A stretch of DNA of 64,000 bases, taken from NCBI GenBank assembly GCA_007570785.1, contig ML662442.1, positions 59,017,393-59,081,392 of the forward strand. Reading direction: 5' to 3'. The translations under genes were made by a program, and so were the position numbers. The notes beneath the pieces were generated by a model. That model had not been told where the DNA came from. It did not search any database and was given only the letters and a program-made list of their open reading frames with translations. The stretch is from Antilocapra americana (lineage: Eukaryota > Chordata > Mammalia > Artiodactyla > Antilocapridae). Shown one piece after another: positions 34,538 through 45,880 of the stretch (positions within the stretch are counted from its first letter, which is position 1; each line of letters begins with the position of its first letter).

Positions 34538-35033
34538 CTAAGGCCCACTTGACTTCACATTCCAGGATGTCTGGTCTAGGTGAGTGATCACACCATTGTG
34601 ATTATCTGGGTTGTGAAGATCTTTTTTATATAGTTCTTCTTTGTGTTCTTGCGACCTCTTCTTAATATCTTCTGCTTCTGTTAGGTCCATACCATTTCTG
34701 TCATTTATTGAGCCCATCTTTGCATGAAATATTCCCTTGGAACCTCTAATTTTCTTGAAGAGATCTCTAATCTTTCCCATTCTATTGATTTCCTCTACTT
34801 CCTTGCACTGATCACTGAGGAAGGCTTTCTTATCTCTCCTTGCTATCCTTTGGAACTCTGCATTCAAATGGGTATTTCTTTCTTTTTCTCCTTTGCTTTT
34901 CACTTCTCTTCTTTTCACAGCTATTTGTAAGGCCTCCTGAGATAGCCATTTTGCTTCTTTCCATTTCTTTTTCTTGGGGATGGTCTTGCCCCTGTCTCCT
35001 GTACAATGTCACGAACCTCCATCCAAAGTTCAT
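34538..35033 (-). pseudogene. BovB linker region, broken
   Basis: Basic, charged segment between endonuclease and RT. Minus-strand 34918-34538 gives NTHLNAEFQRIARRDKKAFL, GKIRDLFKKIRGSKGIFHAK and DRNGMDLTEAEDIKKR. An overlapping frame, 35033-34830, carries the preceding part. The frame change near 34900 shows an indel. A function in RNA binding is plausible for this basic region but is inferred. Confidence 0.85.
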
Positions 35034-35241
35034 CAGGCACTCTGTCTAGCAGATCTAGTCCCTTAAATATATTTCTCACTTCCACTGTATAACCATAAGG
35101 GTCTAGTGGTTTTCCCCCACTTTTTTCAATTTAAGCCTGAATTTGGCAATAAGAAGTTCATGAGCTGAGCCACAGTCAGCTCCCTGTCTTATTTTTGTTG
35201 ACTGTATAGAGCTTCTCCATCTTTGGCTGCAAAGAATATAA

Positions 35242-35931
35242 TCAATCTGATTTCAGTATTGACCATCTGGTGATGTCCATGTGTAGAGTCTTCTCTTGTT
35301 TTGTTGGAAGAAGGTGTTTTCTATGACCAGTGCATTCTCTTGGCAAAACGCTAGTAAAATTTTGCCCTGCTTCATTCTGTACTCCAAGGCCAAATTTGCC
35401 TGTTACTCCAGGTATTTCTTGACTTCCTACTTTTGCATTCCAGTCCCCTATAATGAAAAGGACATCTTTTTTGGGTGTTAGTTCTAAAAGGTCTTGTGGG
35501 TCTTCACAGAACCGTTCATCTTCAGCTTCTTCACCATTACTGGTTGGGGTATAGACTTGGATAACCATGATACTGAATGGTTTGCCTTGGAAATGAACAG
35601 AGATCATTCTGTCATTTTTGAGATTGAATCCAAGTACTACATTTTGGACTCTTTTGTTGACTATTATGGCTACTCCATATCTTCTAAGGGATTTCTGCCC
35701 ATAGTAGTAGATGTAATGATCATCTGAGTTAAATTCACCCATTCCAGTACATTTTAGTTCACTGATTCCTAGAATGTTGATGTTCACTCTTGACATCTCC
35801 TGTTTGAACACCTCCAATTTGCCTTGATTCATGGACCTAACGTTCCAGGTTCCTATGCAGTATTGCTCTTTACAGCATCGGACCTTGCTTCTATCACCAG
35901 TCACATCCACAACTGGGTGTTGTTTTTGCAT
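35242..35931 (-). pseudogene. BovB endonuclease domain, frameshifted at its end
   Basis: 230-codon open frame (229 residues plus stop) on the minus strand. It shows the APE-type endonuclease blocks IGTWNVRSMNQGKLEVF (N-terminal Asn), ILGISELKCTGMGEFNS (catalytic Glu), SLRRYGVAIIVNKRV, then VLFIIGDWNAKVGSQE (Asp and Asn of the active site) and GKFGLGVQNEAGQ. After this the reading frame is shifted, so the final Ser-Asp-His block is not encoded in phase. The domain nicks target DNA for target-primed reverse transcription. This copy would lack the last catalytic motif. Confidence 0.93.
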
Positions 35932-36312
35932 GGCTCTAGCCCTTCATTCTTTCTGGAGTTACTTCTCCACTGATCTCCAGTAGCATATTGGGCACCTACC
36001 AGCCTTGGGGAGTTCATCTTTCAGTGTCTTATCTTTTTGCCTTTTCATACTATTCATGGGGTTCTCAAGGCAAGAATACTGAAGTGGTTTGCCATTCCCT
36101 TCTCCAGTGGACCACATTTTGTCAGAACTCTCCACCATGATCCATTCATTTTGGGTGGCCCTACATGGCATGGCTTAGTTTCATTGAGTTAGACAAGGCT
36201 GTGGTCCATGTAATCAGATTGGCTAGGTTTCTGTGATTGTGGATTCAGTCTGTCTGCCCTCTGATGCCATCTCTCATCACCTACTGTCTTACTGGAGTTT
36301 CTCTTACCTTCT

Positions 36313-37623
36313 GATTCCATTGAAAACTATGACAGTATCTGCTCCTATATCTCTGTCCTTTCTGTTTCCAATTGTTTTTACTGCTGGGTACACAATGCTG
36401 AGGCAACTAGACAAAGACCTACTAAAGGTTTATAATGAATAATCTCTTTTTACTAAAAACAGTTTACCCCCACAGATATATTTGTTTTATTTCTAGAATC
36501 AAGTCTATGTTCCAAAGAAATAGAGTTACCAGAAGTCCAAAGTCCAAGAAATTAATCCTGATTTTTCTTTTTCATAGCATAGATTCTCTACCATCATTTT
36601 TGTCATTGATATATGGTAAAGAGTTAGAAGATGCCAAGATCATGAAACACCAAAGTTAAGCCATAGCATATGCAAGCAGTTACCTTTTAAGAGAAACTAT
36701 ACTTATATTGAGCACTTAGTCTATGCAAGATATGATAAATTCTTTAGTGTATGAGCTTGCTTGAGTCCTACTTTTATATCTCCAATGTGTAGCACAATTT
36801 ATGTGTAATAAATATATGTAGAAAACAAGAAATAATGGAATCATTCATTCTGCCAGAGAAAAAAACTAGACTCAAAAAATAACTAGCAGTCTGTGTCATA
36901 GACCATTAACTATATACAGTTGATAACTGTCTCGACTTCTCCTTCCTATAATTCATCCTTTCAGTTTTTCACTTCACATTTATACTGGAAACACAGAAGG
37001 AAGAAATTAAATTTAAATCAATCTATTTGTCCAGGACTAGTTACTCTGACTGAAAGAAGTTTGGGGGGGTTGTTTGAAAACTATTTTAGTTCTGTCTTTT
37101 GTTATTATAAATAAATAAGAAGTAAGGGCAAGTTTTACGTGATGGACTGAACACCGACATTTATCTCCCTGCCTTCACCAATCCCATATAAATGTAGAAA
37201 AGTTAATTGTCTTGGAAAACAGGTAAAGTTGCTATAACTAATCAAAAATAAAAAATTCATGGGATACTGAGACCAGTTAAGACTGGATTAAATGAAAGCA
37301 GACAAAACCCCAACAACAACAAATGCTTAAGAGAGATGAGCCAGAGATGAGAGCCACTCTGAAGCCAAGGTTGGCATCAATGCTCAAGGTGGAAAGGGAC
37401 AGGAATCATCAGAGTATTCAGCAGTGCCTGCTGTGTAACTGGCCTGGGTGTGATATTTGCCCCTACAAGAAATGGTGAACACTACACTCCAGAAAAAAGG
37501 AAAATGACTAAAGGGTAGAATGTGGGTGTTTTGCTGTAAGTAAGTATATAATCAGCACAAAAAAAGAAAAAGGTAACTCCAAGTAAGTGTGAAATGTGTA
37601 AAAGCACTTAGCAATGGTAAAGC
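36313..37623. other. Unassigned, AT-rich
   Basis: No gene is seen. About 36700-36790 (atattgagcacttagtctat and following) resembles an L2 or MIR3 3' end. The rest is not assigned. Confidence 0.4.
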
Positions 37624-37710
37624 CTTTCTTTCTTTCTTCCTCCCTTCATTCCTTTCTTCCCTCCATCCTTCCTTCTTAGTTTCTTTCTTTCTTTCTTCTT
37701 TCATTCCCTA
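37624..37710 (+). repeat. (TTTC/TTCC)n pyrimidine microsatellite
   Basis: A nearly pure pyrimidine stretch of mixed ctttcttt and cttcctcc words, interrupted by a few purines. Confidence 0.95.
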
Positions 37711-37830
37711 ATTGGACAGGTCCCTGAGTGATTAACTACTCTTCTCTCATTTCTCATAAAAGGAAACTTCCTTTATTGACACATTCTGCCCACTTATCTA
37801 GAGCTTGTACATTTGCCTTTTAATTCAAGG

Positions 37831-37876
37831 GAGCTGTGCTTAGTCGCTCAGTAGGGTCCAACTCTTTGCCTCAGCA
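37831..37876 (-). mobile_element. Bov-tA SINE end fragment, antisense
   Basis: Only the terminal part is present: gctgtgcttagtcgctcagt, agggtccaactctttgcc. The body is missing, so this is a very short truncated copy or a deletion remnant. Confidence 0.75.
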
Positions 37877-38694
37877 AAAAATAATTGCTTGGTGAAACCC
37901 ACATCAACAACCAATATAATCATGAACTCAGCCCATCATTTATAAATATAGATAATCAGTGATCAATAGACACTTGACAAGCATCAAGGTGGTGGACATT
38001 TTCAAAAATTGACAACTGGTTTAAGTTCCCAAGTTATCACATTGCCCTTTACCCTTCCCACCATGAAGGCTAAACTAATATGCATAGTACCTAAGGTAAG
38101 AGTAAAAGCACCACCAGCACAGCTCAGATCGGGAGGGGAAGGAGGCTGCAACACCATGGGAGAGTTCCTACAGGATAATTAAATAACAAAAAAAATAAAA
38201 ATAAAAATAATAAAATAAAAAAAATAGCAGATGGAAAAGCCCTACAAGAGAAGAGGAGGAAAATGGGAGAAAGATGACTGCCTTCTCTTCCCTCACTTCC
38301 CACCCACCCATGTTCCATGATGTCCCAAGTGGTAAGCCACAACACTATACCAGGCAAATAGGAGTAGAGAAAAGAAAAGAAATTGAATTTTCCAAAGGAA
38401 AGAAGAATTTCAGAAAAAATATTACAAGAGTCAGCTCCTCTATATACAGAGAACCATCCAAAGAGGTAGCATCTTCATTCCCTGATCATGCTCCAGCCTC
38501 CATGAGGTCTGGGGCAGTGGCTTTGGTGAGCTGCTCTATGGCACCTCCCTCTCCCTTCACCAAAGCAGCTCTTGCAAAGGTACTCACAAACTCTAAATGA
38601 GTAAAGGGCACAGACATTTTTTCAGTCTTCATCTTATCTTTAACTCCCAGCATCTTTTGATACCATGACCACTCCCTTGCTTCTTTTTTCTTTT
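37877..38694. other. Unassigned, with A-rich tract
   Basis: No gene I can name. An (AAAAT)-like tract lies at 38185-38228. A 108-codon frame (38274-38600, plus) ends shortly after gcaaaggtactcac, a possible splice donor, but it has no recognised domain and no homologue I know of. I treat it as chance or, at most, a non-coding exon. Confidence 0.3.
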
Positions 38695-38990
38695 TAATGT
38701 TTTTTTTTTAATTTTTATTGGGGTATAGTTGATTTTTACTGTTGTGTTAGTTTCGGGTGTACAACAAGATGAATCAGTCATATATAGATTCACCCTTCTT
38801 CAGATTCTTTTCCCACATAAGCCATTATAGAGTATTGAGTAGCGTTCCCTGTGCTATATGGTAGGTACTTATAAGTTACCTGTTTTATATACAGTAGTGT
38901 TATCTGTGTCCTTTTTGAGGCTAGCCATTCTGACAAATGTGAAATGATATTCCACTGTGGTTTTCATTTGCCTTCTAGGCCAGCCTATTC
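38695..38990 (-). mobile_element. L1 3' region, antisense
   Basis: Antisense L1 3' UTR (attggggtatagttgatttt, ttgtgttagtttcgggtgta, gttccctgtgctatatgg) followed by antisense ORF2 text (gccattctgacaaatgtgaa, cactgtggttttcatttgcc). The step between them implies an internal deletion. Confidence 0.8.
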
Positions 38991-39069
38991 AGAACTGCAA
39001 CCCTGGCCCAATATTCACCACCCCCATCTCTCCTTAATTTTTTTCTAAAGCACATATCATCTCACACAC

Positions 39070-39560
39070 CAGGTAGGCCATTTGCAACAATACAGATGCA
39101 ACTTGAGGGCATTGTGCTAAGTGAGATAAGTCAGACAGAGAAAGACAAATACTGCATGACATCACTTATATGTAGGATTTTAAAAAGCCAAACTCATAAA
39201 AACACAGAATAGAATGGTGGTTACCAGGGACTGTGAGATGGAGTGATAAGAAAGATGTTGTTTAAGGGTATAAACTTGCAACTAGTAAATAAATAAGTTC
39301 TGAAGATCTAACTTAGTGATTATAGTCAATAATCAGAGCATAGTGATTATAGTCAATACTGTATTACAAACTGCAAAGTTACTAAAAAAGGTAGGTCTTA
39401 ATTGTCCTCATCACAAAAAAAGAAATGATACTTCTGTAACATGATAGAGGTGATAGCTAATGCGACAGTAGCAATCATATTGCAGTCAGAAATACGGCAA
39501 ACCAAGAAGTTTGTACACCTTAAATTTTACAAATGTTATATGTCAATTATGTCTCAATAA
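39070..39560 (+). mobile_element. L1 3' UTR, sense
   Basis: Older L1 end: gtgctaagtgagataagtca, aaaacacagaatagaatgg, tggttaccaggga, tatgtcaattatgtctcaat with a short A tail. It contains an 18-bp direct repeat (tagtgattatagtcaata at 39314 and 39341). Confidence 0.8.
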
Positions 39561-39749
39561 AAAAATTCATTGAATTTTAAATACATTCTACTTCTGCTGT
39601 ATCTTCATTCATTTATTCAAAATATATTCATGGAATATTTGCTATATGCCAGAAACTCTGTACATGGTATGCGCTTGTAAGAATAATTTGGAAAAAAAGA
39701 TATTTTGGCAGAGAGGAAGGAATCTTCCCTTACATACACAGAGTTCTGT

Positions 39750-40084
39750 TGTTATTTTTTTTAACAGCCAGTTGTTTTGTTTTGTTTTGACTGCACTGGA
39801 TCCTCATTGTTCTGCACAGGCTTTCTCTCTCTGCAGTGAGAGGGGACTACTATTCGTTGCAGTGCTCAGGCTTCTCATTGCAGTGAATTCTGTTATCGAG
39901 CACAGGCTCCAGGCGCATGGGCTTCAGTTTATATGACATGCAGGCTCTAGAGCGAGGGCTCAATAGTTGTGGTGCACAGACTTTAATGCTCCATGGCATG
40001 CAGAATTTTCCCGGACCAGGGATTGAACCTGTGTCCCCTGCATTGGCAGGTGGATTCTTATCCACTGCACCACCAGAGAAGTCC
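39750..40084 (-). mobile_element. CHR-2 type SINE, antisense, with target duplication
   Basis: Antisense CHR: actgcactggatcctcattg, cttctcattgcagtgaattc, accagggattgaacctgtg, gcaccaccagagaagtcc. The flanks are agagttctgt (39740-39749) and agagctctgt (40085-40094). Confidence 0.92.
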
Positions 40085-40219
40085 AGAGCTCTGTAATTTT
40101 AATGAACAATAACAACAAAAATTACTATAAAATATAAACATGACATTTTATTCAATGCAGACACTGACTTCAACTGTCTATCACTAGGACTAAGGTGATG
40201 TGATATCTTAGAAATAGCT

Positions 40220-40443
40220 CAAAGCTTGAAGTAAGAGAGCTAGAGTCCAAATACAATTCTCCTCCCAATTAGCTGTGTGATTTTTAAGGTTGTGACCTTT
40301 CTGGAACTCAGCTTCCTCATCTGTAAAGTGGAAATCAGGTTGAAAGAGATTTTTGTAGGCTTTATTCACTGATACCAGTGAATATCAGTACAATGCCTGG
40401 GATGTACTGGGCAATCAAAAAATTTTTGTTAAATTAATGAACG
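40220..40443 (+). mobile_element. MIR SINE, sense
   Basis: Nearly complete old MIR: gagctagagtccaaatac, ttagctgtgtgatttttaag, cagcttcctcatctgtaaag, and later caatgcctgggatgtactgg. Confidence 0.85.
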
Positions 40444-41160
40444 AAAAAAATATTTTTAAATCATCACTCCCCAATCCTCTTTCCAATTCTAATATCTTAT
40501 AATTCTGGTCCCTAAAATTCCAGCAATCATTTCATGGTATTTTACTGCCAAATATTTTCTACCTCTGGCAATAGAAATAGCTAAACCTATTTGCTCCTCT
40601 AATCTCAAAATACAATGCTGTAAGTCCATAAGCCTCTCCAGCTGAGAGAGAAAAGATTCTCCCTATAACCAGATCGACTGATCACAGCCTTTAGTGAGAT
40701 TTGCTTATTTATTAAATGCTAACAAAAGGGATCTTGAAGTAAAGGGAGCAATTACCCATATCATATCTCACAGTGCATACAAGCTCAGCAGGGCCCTGCT
40801 AAGTGTAATCTTTTGATGGAGGCAGAGGAAAGTCCCATGAATATCATTTTCCCTATCTAGGGCAGACAGACTAACAGACCACAATATCATTTCACACTTG
40901 CTGTTTCTGCAGCTTTTCTTCTAAGACAATGACTGTCTATAATAAAGGCCCATTTTCGCCAGAGCATCACAAAATGGCAAATAGCTCTGACAAGTGTGTC
41001 TGCTTTCCATCCATCCTTACTCATAGATGACAATGTGATACAACACCAGCTGACACTTCCATGAGGTGGCAGAGCTATTATAGCTCAGCCAAGGCAGCAA
41101 GTGCCCCCCAAACTCCAGGATCAGCCACTCACAGCCCTTCAAAACAGAGGACACGTTCTG
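40444..41160. other. Unassigned non-coding sequence
   Basis: No gene or repeat family recognised up to the LTR start. Confidence 0.4.
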
Positions 41161-42406
41161 TGTGATAGTTTACGGTGAATGATGTCAGATTCATGATCTC
41201 CAAAGAAAAGGATTTAGCTTCTGGACCAGGGTTGAGGCTTCAGACACTCAGAACTTCATGTGGCAAAAGTATTATTACAGTGAAAAAGGAAACAGAGAAA
41301 GCTTCTGGCATAGATGTCAGAAGGGAAATGGAGAGTGCCCCCTCACTAGTCTTAGCAAGGGAGCTGCATACTTTTTCAATTGGTTATTAACAATAAATCA
41401 AAAGAAAGTGTCAAGGTTTCACCCTTAAGAGACCCACTCCCACAATATACATTTTAAGATAACGGGATTAGTTAGAAGGTTCTTAAGGGAGAAACTCATC
41501 CTCAAACAGAATACATTGTTGTTATATAATCACGTCCCATCACTTCTTGGGAAATAGATGGGTAAACAATGGAAACAGTGGCAGACTTTATTTTGGGGGG
41601 CTCCAAAATCACTGCAGATGTTGATTGCAGCCATGAAATTAAAAGATGCTTACTCCTTGGAAGGAAAGTTATGACCAACCTAGACAGCATATTGAAAAGC
41701 AGAGACATTACTTTGCCAACAAAGGTCCGTCTAGTCAAGGCTATGGTTTTTCCAGTAGTCGTGTATGAATGTGAGAATTGGACTATAAAGAAAGCTGAGC
41801 ACTGAAAAATTGATGCTTTTGAACTGTGGGGTTGGAGAAGACTCTTGAGAGTCCCTTAGACTGCAAAGAGATCCAAGCAGTCCATCCTAAAGGAGATCAG
41901 TCCTGGGTGTTCATTGGAAGGACTGATGTTGAAGCTGAAACTCCAATATTTTGACCACCTCATGCAAAGAGTTGACTCATTGGAAAAGACCCTAATGCTG
42001 GGAAGGATTGGGGGCAAGAGGAGAAGGGGACGACAGAGGATGAGATGGCTGTATGGCATCACTGGCTTGATGGACATGGGTGGATGGACTCTGGGAATTG
42101 GTGATGGACAGGGAGGCCTGGCGTGCTACGATTCATGGGGTTGCAAGGAGTCAGGCATGACTGAGCAACTGAACTGAACTGAGTACAAAGTTTAAGGAAA
42201 AACATACCCTTGAGCAAAATGAGTTGTTTTGTTGTGTAATCATTAGCTCAGGGCTTAAAGGAGGAAAAAAAGAATAAAACACTCTATGTGACTAAGATGA
42301 AGGAATTGAAAATTTGTCCTTTCTTCTCCTCGAGGGCTCCAGACCCCTTTCTCTTTCTCAGGGGCCCTGGATTCCTTATCAACCTACCTAAGAATTAACT
42401 CTCTCA
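41161..42406 (+). mobile_element. Ruminant ERV solo LTR, split by BovB
   Basis: The left half, 41161-41525, starts TGTGATAG (tcatgatctccaaagaaaag, cagacactcagaacttcatg, tcaaggtttcacccttaaga). The right half, 42184-42406, ends with gagggctccagaccc, ttctctttctcaggggccct and taagaattaactctctca. Without the BovB insert it is about 590 bp, a normal LTR size, with aataaa near 42272. No internal viral gene is present. The 586-bp class and lack of a clear duplication leave the group open; a class II (betaretrovirus-like) origin is likely. Confidence 0.6.
41526..42183 (+). mobile_element. BovB LINE 3' part, sense
   Basis: 658 bp from the start of the thumb region (gtcccatcacttcttgggaa) to the terminus (tgaactgaactga). 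The plus frame 41569-41805 gives GSKITADVDCSHEIKRCLLL and SILKSRDITLPTKVRLVKAM, then a stop after KKAEH. A second frame, 41914-42177, carries the end of the ORF ([15 protein letters not shown]). Confidence 0.93.
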
Positions 42407-43023
42407 AGTGTGCAGGACCTGAATGTGGTCCCAATTCACCTCATACCCCAATCAGCACAGCAAGGTTATCCACCAATGTTGGTCAACACCTAGCACCTTG
42501 CACCAAAGCTGCCTGCAGTCAGTTGCAATTGTTTAGTCACTGTATTTCAGATCTTCTGCTTTGCACAGAAAACATAGTTGAAAAGAGCAAGCACTATGAA
42601 TCAGACAGACTTGACTCTGATGCTTGCCAAGTCATGTGAACTTGGACAGTTCTACTAAATAAGTGTGTGAGATTCAGCCTGTAGAGACTAAAGGAAGGCT
42701 TCTTGCTCTGCCCATTTTGATGTAGGGAAGTCACTGTTTTGCTGTTGTTGTCATGTCTGGTTTTTGAATAATAAACACAGTTATCGCAGGCTCTAATTCC
42801 ATCCCAAATACCCACCCACACTGTGGTAGACTTTCAGTTTCTGTTTCAATTATTTTTGTATAGTTGATATTTTCAATGATTGCTTTTATCTTTTTCCAGA
42901 GATGAAAGTATATTCTCAGAGAATGAATAGATGATGCCTGCAGGATGGTTGAATGGCATGAGAAGGCTTTTTGTATTTAATAAGTGTGATAATTATATGA
43001 CCTCAGCTTCCACGTGCTTTCTT
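42407..43023. other. Unassigned, with a possible MIR
   Basis: No gene is seen. About 42573-42680 (gaaaagagcaagcactatga, gacttgactctgatgct, gtgaacttggacagttc) could be a sense MIR. Confidence 0.35.
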
Positions 43024-43224
43024 TTTTTTGTAATATTTATTTTTATTTATTTGTTTGTTTATTTGGTTGCACTGGATCTTCACTGCAGCATGTGGGATCT
43101 TTAGCTACTTTATTAAAACTCTTAGTTGTAGCAGTTGGAATCTAGTTTCCTGACCAGGGATCCAACCCAGGCCCCCTGCTTTGGAAGTGAAAAGTCTTAG
43201 TCATTGGACCACCAAGGAAGTCCC
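43024..43224 (-). mobile_element. CHR-type SINE, antisense
   Basis: Antisense CHR: tttggttgcactggatcttc, catgtgggatctttagctac, ccagggatccaacccaggc, ggaccaccaaggaagtcc. An A/T-rich tail lies at 43024-43063. Confidence 0.88.
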
Positions 43225-43543
43225 CCACATGCTTTGAAGTGACAGAATTCCTATCTCTCACATTTGTCTGGGCCCTGCCTTGGGATTGGGAGTTTGTAAT
43301 GGGCTGTGGCTCAGAGATAGAGTGTCAATGACTTGATAATAAAGAAATCTGGAAATATCATTTGTTATACTAATATGTCCAAATAGTTATGGATGTCAAA
43401 ACAACTATGTCAGAATAACTCAAGCAAAATGTCCAGTGTCTTTCTAGACAGTGCATGTATAGCACTAAGTATATGCTCAAGCATATAATAGATGTTCAAT
43501 AAATGGTTATCATCAATATTGCTTTCCTTCACTGCTACCACTC
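43225..43543. other. Unassigned non-coding sequence
   Basis: No gene or repeat family recognised. Confidence 0.4.
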
Positions 43544-43551
43544 TAGATTCC

Positions 43552-43768
43552 CCATTGTTGTTGGTCGTCATGGTATCGTTGTTGCTAAGTCGAGCCCAAC
43601 TCTTTTGTGACCTCAGCCAGGGTTCTCTGTTCATGGGGTTCTCCAGGCAAGAATACTGGAGTGGATTGCTATTTCCTTCTCCAGTGGATCTTCCCAACCC
43701 AGGGCTCAAACCTATGTCTCCTGCATTGGCAGGCAGATTCTTTACCACTGAGCCACCAGGAAAGCCCG
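43552..43768 (-). mobile_element. Bov-tA SINE, antisense, with target duplication
   Basis: Reverse Bov-tA flanked by tagattcc at 43544-43551 and 43769-43776. Body: gcaagaatactggagtggat, ctttaccactgagccaccag. Confidence 0.94.
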
Positions 43769-43778
43769 TAGATTCCTG

Positions 43779-44013
43779 GTGGTGTTGGTGGTGGTTTAGT
43801 TGCTAAGTTGTGTCCAACTTTTGCAACTCCATGGACTGTAGTCCACCAGGCTGCTCTGTCCACCGGATTTCCCAGGCAAGAATACTAAGTGGGTTACCAT
43901 TTCCTTCTCCAGGGGATCTTCCTAACTCGGGTTGAAATGGGGTCTCTGGCATTACAGGCAGTCTCCTGCATTGCAGGCAGATTTCTTTACAGACTGAGCC
44001 ACCAGCAAAGCCC
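43779..44013 (-). mobile_element. Bov-tA SINE, antisense, adjacent second copy
   Basis: Starts just after the duplication of the previous SINE. Near its head it carries a local duplication (ggcagtctcctgcattgcag, where gcaggcag-type words recur). It is preceded by a ggtggtgttggtggtgg tract. Confidence 0.93.
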
Positions 44014-44539
44014 TTGTACTGGCAACCAATTCAGCAGACAATTGCTAAGCACCCACTATGCCCAGCACTAGCCCAACACCTGCAAGAGTAGAGAAGAGCA
44101 AAGCTGTCACCTCAACAGCCAGCTCTTTTGATTTCCCTGGAGTCTTCCCTCCAGCTGACCCAGCAACATAAAACCTCTGCCAAGGCTGGCATAAGGGATG
44201 CAAGAACTGGCCTGGAATGTTTTGTTTGAGCTCCAACTCATTTATTATTGTGCTTTTATTCAGCAGCTGCTGCTATAGTGTGCCTTATTTTTAGAAGCTG
44301 AAAAATACAAGTAAGGGGAAAGAAAAGGTGCTTTTCCCCACGGAATTTTTTAACATTTAAAGAACAACTGAAGTTTACAGTTCAGGGGGATGTTCAGAGA
44401 AAGTGGTAAAGATGAAAAAGATCTTTGTGCTTCCAATGCACTTTGGAAATAATTCTGGGAAAAAAAATTAAAACATGTAATGTATAGACATAGAGAGGAA
44501 TTAAAAGCTAAAACAGGAAGGAAATCCATAACAGGAGAT
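44014..44539. other. Unassigned, with L2-like words
   Basis: No gene is seen. About 44030-44090 (gcaattgctaagcacccact-like text, atgcccagcactagcccaac) resembles an L2 3' end. Confidence 0.35.
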
Positions 44540-44655
44540 ATATGGATACGGTATAGCTGATTCACTTTTCTATACAGCAAAAACTAGCAACATTATAAAG
44601 TAACTATACTACAACAAAAATTAATTTTTAAAAAGTAAATAAAAATAAATAAAAG
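44540..44655 (+). mobile_element. L1 3' tail, sense
   Basis: Terminal L1 text (tatggatacggtatagctga, ttctatacagcaaaaactag, aaagtaactatactacaac) with an A/T-rich tail (aaagtaaataaaaataaat). Confidence 0.7.
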
Positions 44656-45667
44656 CTCAAACATCATGGGTATCTAGTGCCTCTAAAATTCCTACAGAGC
44701 CAGGATACTTGGTTAAGAGTTGATGGAATTTGTTTGTGACAATGAGCCAAGTCTGTTCAGGTATTTATTAGAGATGAGACATGCTTTTCATTACATATGG
44801 GGACTTAATTGGTTACAGAAAAAAACCTGCTTTCAGACTAAATAAAACCTTCTACAAATCCAGACTTTGATTATTTGTTAAAACATGGGAAATATAGGCC
44901 ATCTCAATAACTAAAGGGGAGGGGATATCACAATCCGTATTTAAACTTTGTAGTCTGATTATAAATCCACAGTATTTTTTAAAATTTTTGTGACCGGAGA
45001 AAAGCTTTGGCAGAGTAGCAACACATAAAAGAGGTTGGAAAATTCAAGCAAAGCAGACACTGAGAGAGTCCAGATTTCAAAGAATGCAAAGGTAGTTTGT
45101 AACTATACAGAACTGAGACAAAGAGTCTGGAGGAAGAGAAGCGATGCATCTAGGTTTTGTGGGGCATGAGGTTCATACACCTGAGGATGGGGAGATCCCC
45201 TTTAAATGAAAAAGATTAAAATTTAAAAATTAAAGCTAAAAATACAAAATTAGGTCCAGGGCTTTGGAAGGGGCCTATGCAAGGGAGGGGCCTAAAACTT
45301 ATGTTTCTTAGCTTCACAGTAAATCTACCACAAATTAAGGCAGAGAGAAAAAAGTTTCATGGACCAGTATTCAGAGGCTAAGAATTCTCAGCTTGCCCCT
45401 CTCATGGATACTTTATGGAGTGAGTTCTTGATTCTCACTGACCTTCCATTTCTAGCCTGGGGAGTGGTACTTGCAATCTATGAAACAATGTAAAACAGAA
45501 AAACCTTGGAATGATAATGAAATGACTTGAAGGGGCTTGTAGTTTGAGATACACCTATGAATCAATAAGGATAATTGGGCCCCCAACATATCTTTTTCTC
45601 TATAATTTTTCTTTGTGTTACTGAATAATTTATATATCTCTGGATTCAATTGTTTACATCATTGTCT
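44656..45667. other. Unassigned non-coding sequence
   Basis: No gene or repeat family recognised over about 1 kb. Confidence 0.4.
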
Positions 45668-45880
45668 AACAACATGTACTGAACTCTTACTATAAGTCAA
45701 CTATTATGCTAAGTGCTGGGAACACTGAAGTCAAAGGTAAGCTCCTTATGGGGCTCCATTTACATTGAGAGTAAGAGAATGAGACGTGAATAAGAAACAA
45801 CTACAGCACAATGCTAATGATAATACCCATGAGGAGAATACAGCAGGATAATGGAACAAGGAAGCATTTGTTTGTCACTT
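45668..45880 (+). mobile_element. L2 LINE 3' end, sense
   Basis: Order of L2 landmarks: aacatgtactgaactcttac, attatgctaagtgctgggaa, aagctccttatggggctcc, gacgtgaataagaaac. It is old and diverged. Confidence 0.6.

Larger units (their letters stand above)
33058..36312 (-). mobile_element. Near full-length BovB (RTE) LINE, antisense
   Basis: About 3.25 kb. On the plus strand it runs from the 3' terminus (cagtttagtcactcagtcat) to the 5' region (tggcatggcttagtttcatt, ggattcagtctgtctgccct, ggagtttctcttacc). Read on the minus strand the order is 5' region (36312-35932), apurinic endonuclease, linker, RT, thumb, 3' terminus. The single ORF is broken by frameshifts, one of them near a T16 run at 34144-34159. 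BovB is the RTE family known for horizontal transfer between squamates and ruminants; here it is simply a dead resident copy. No convincing target duplication was found. Confidence 0.95.
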
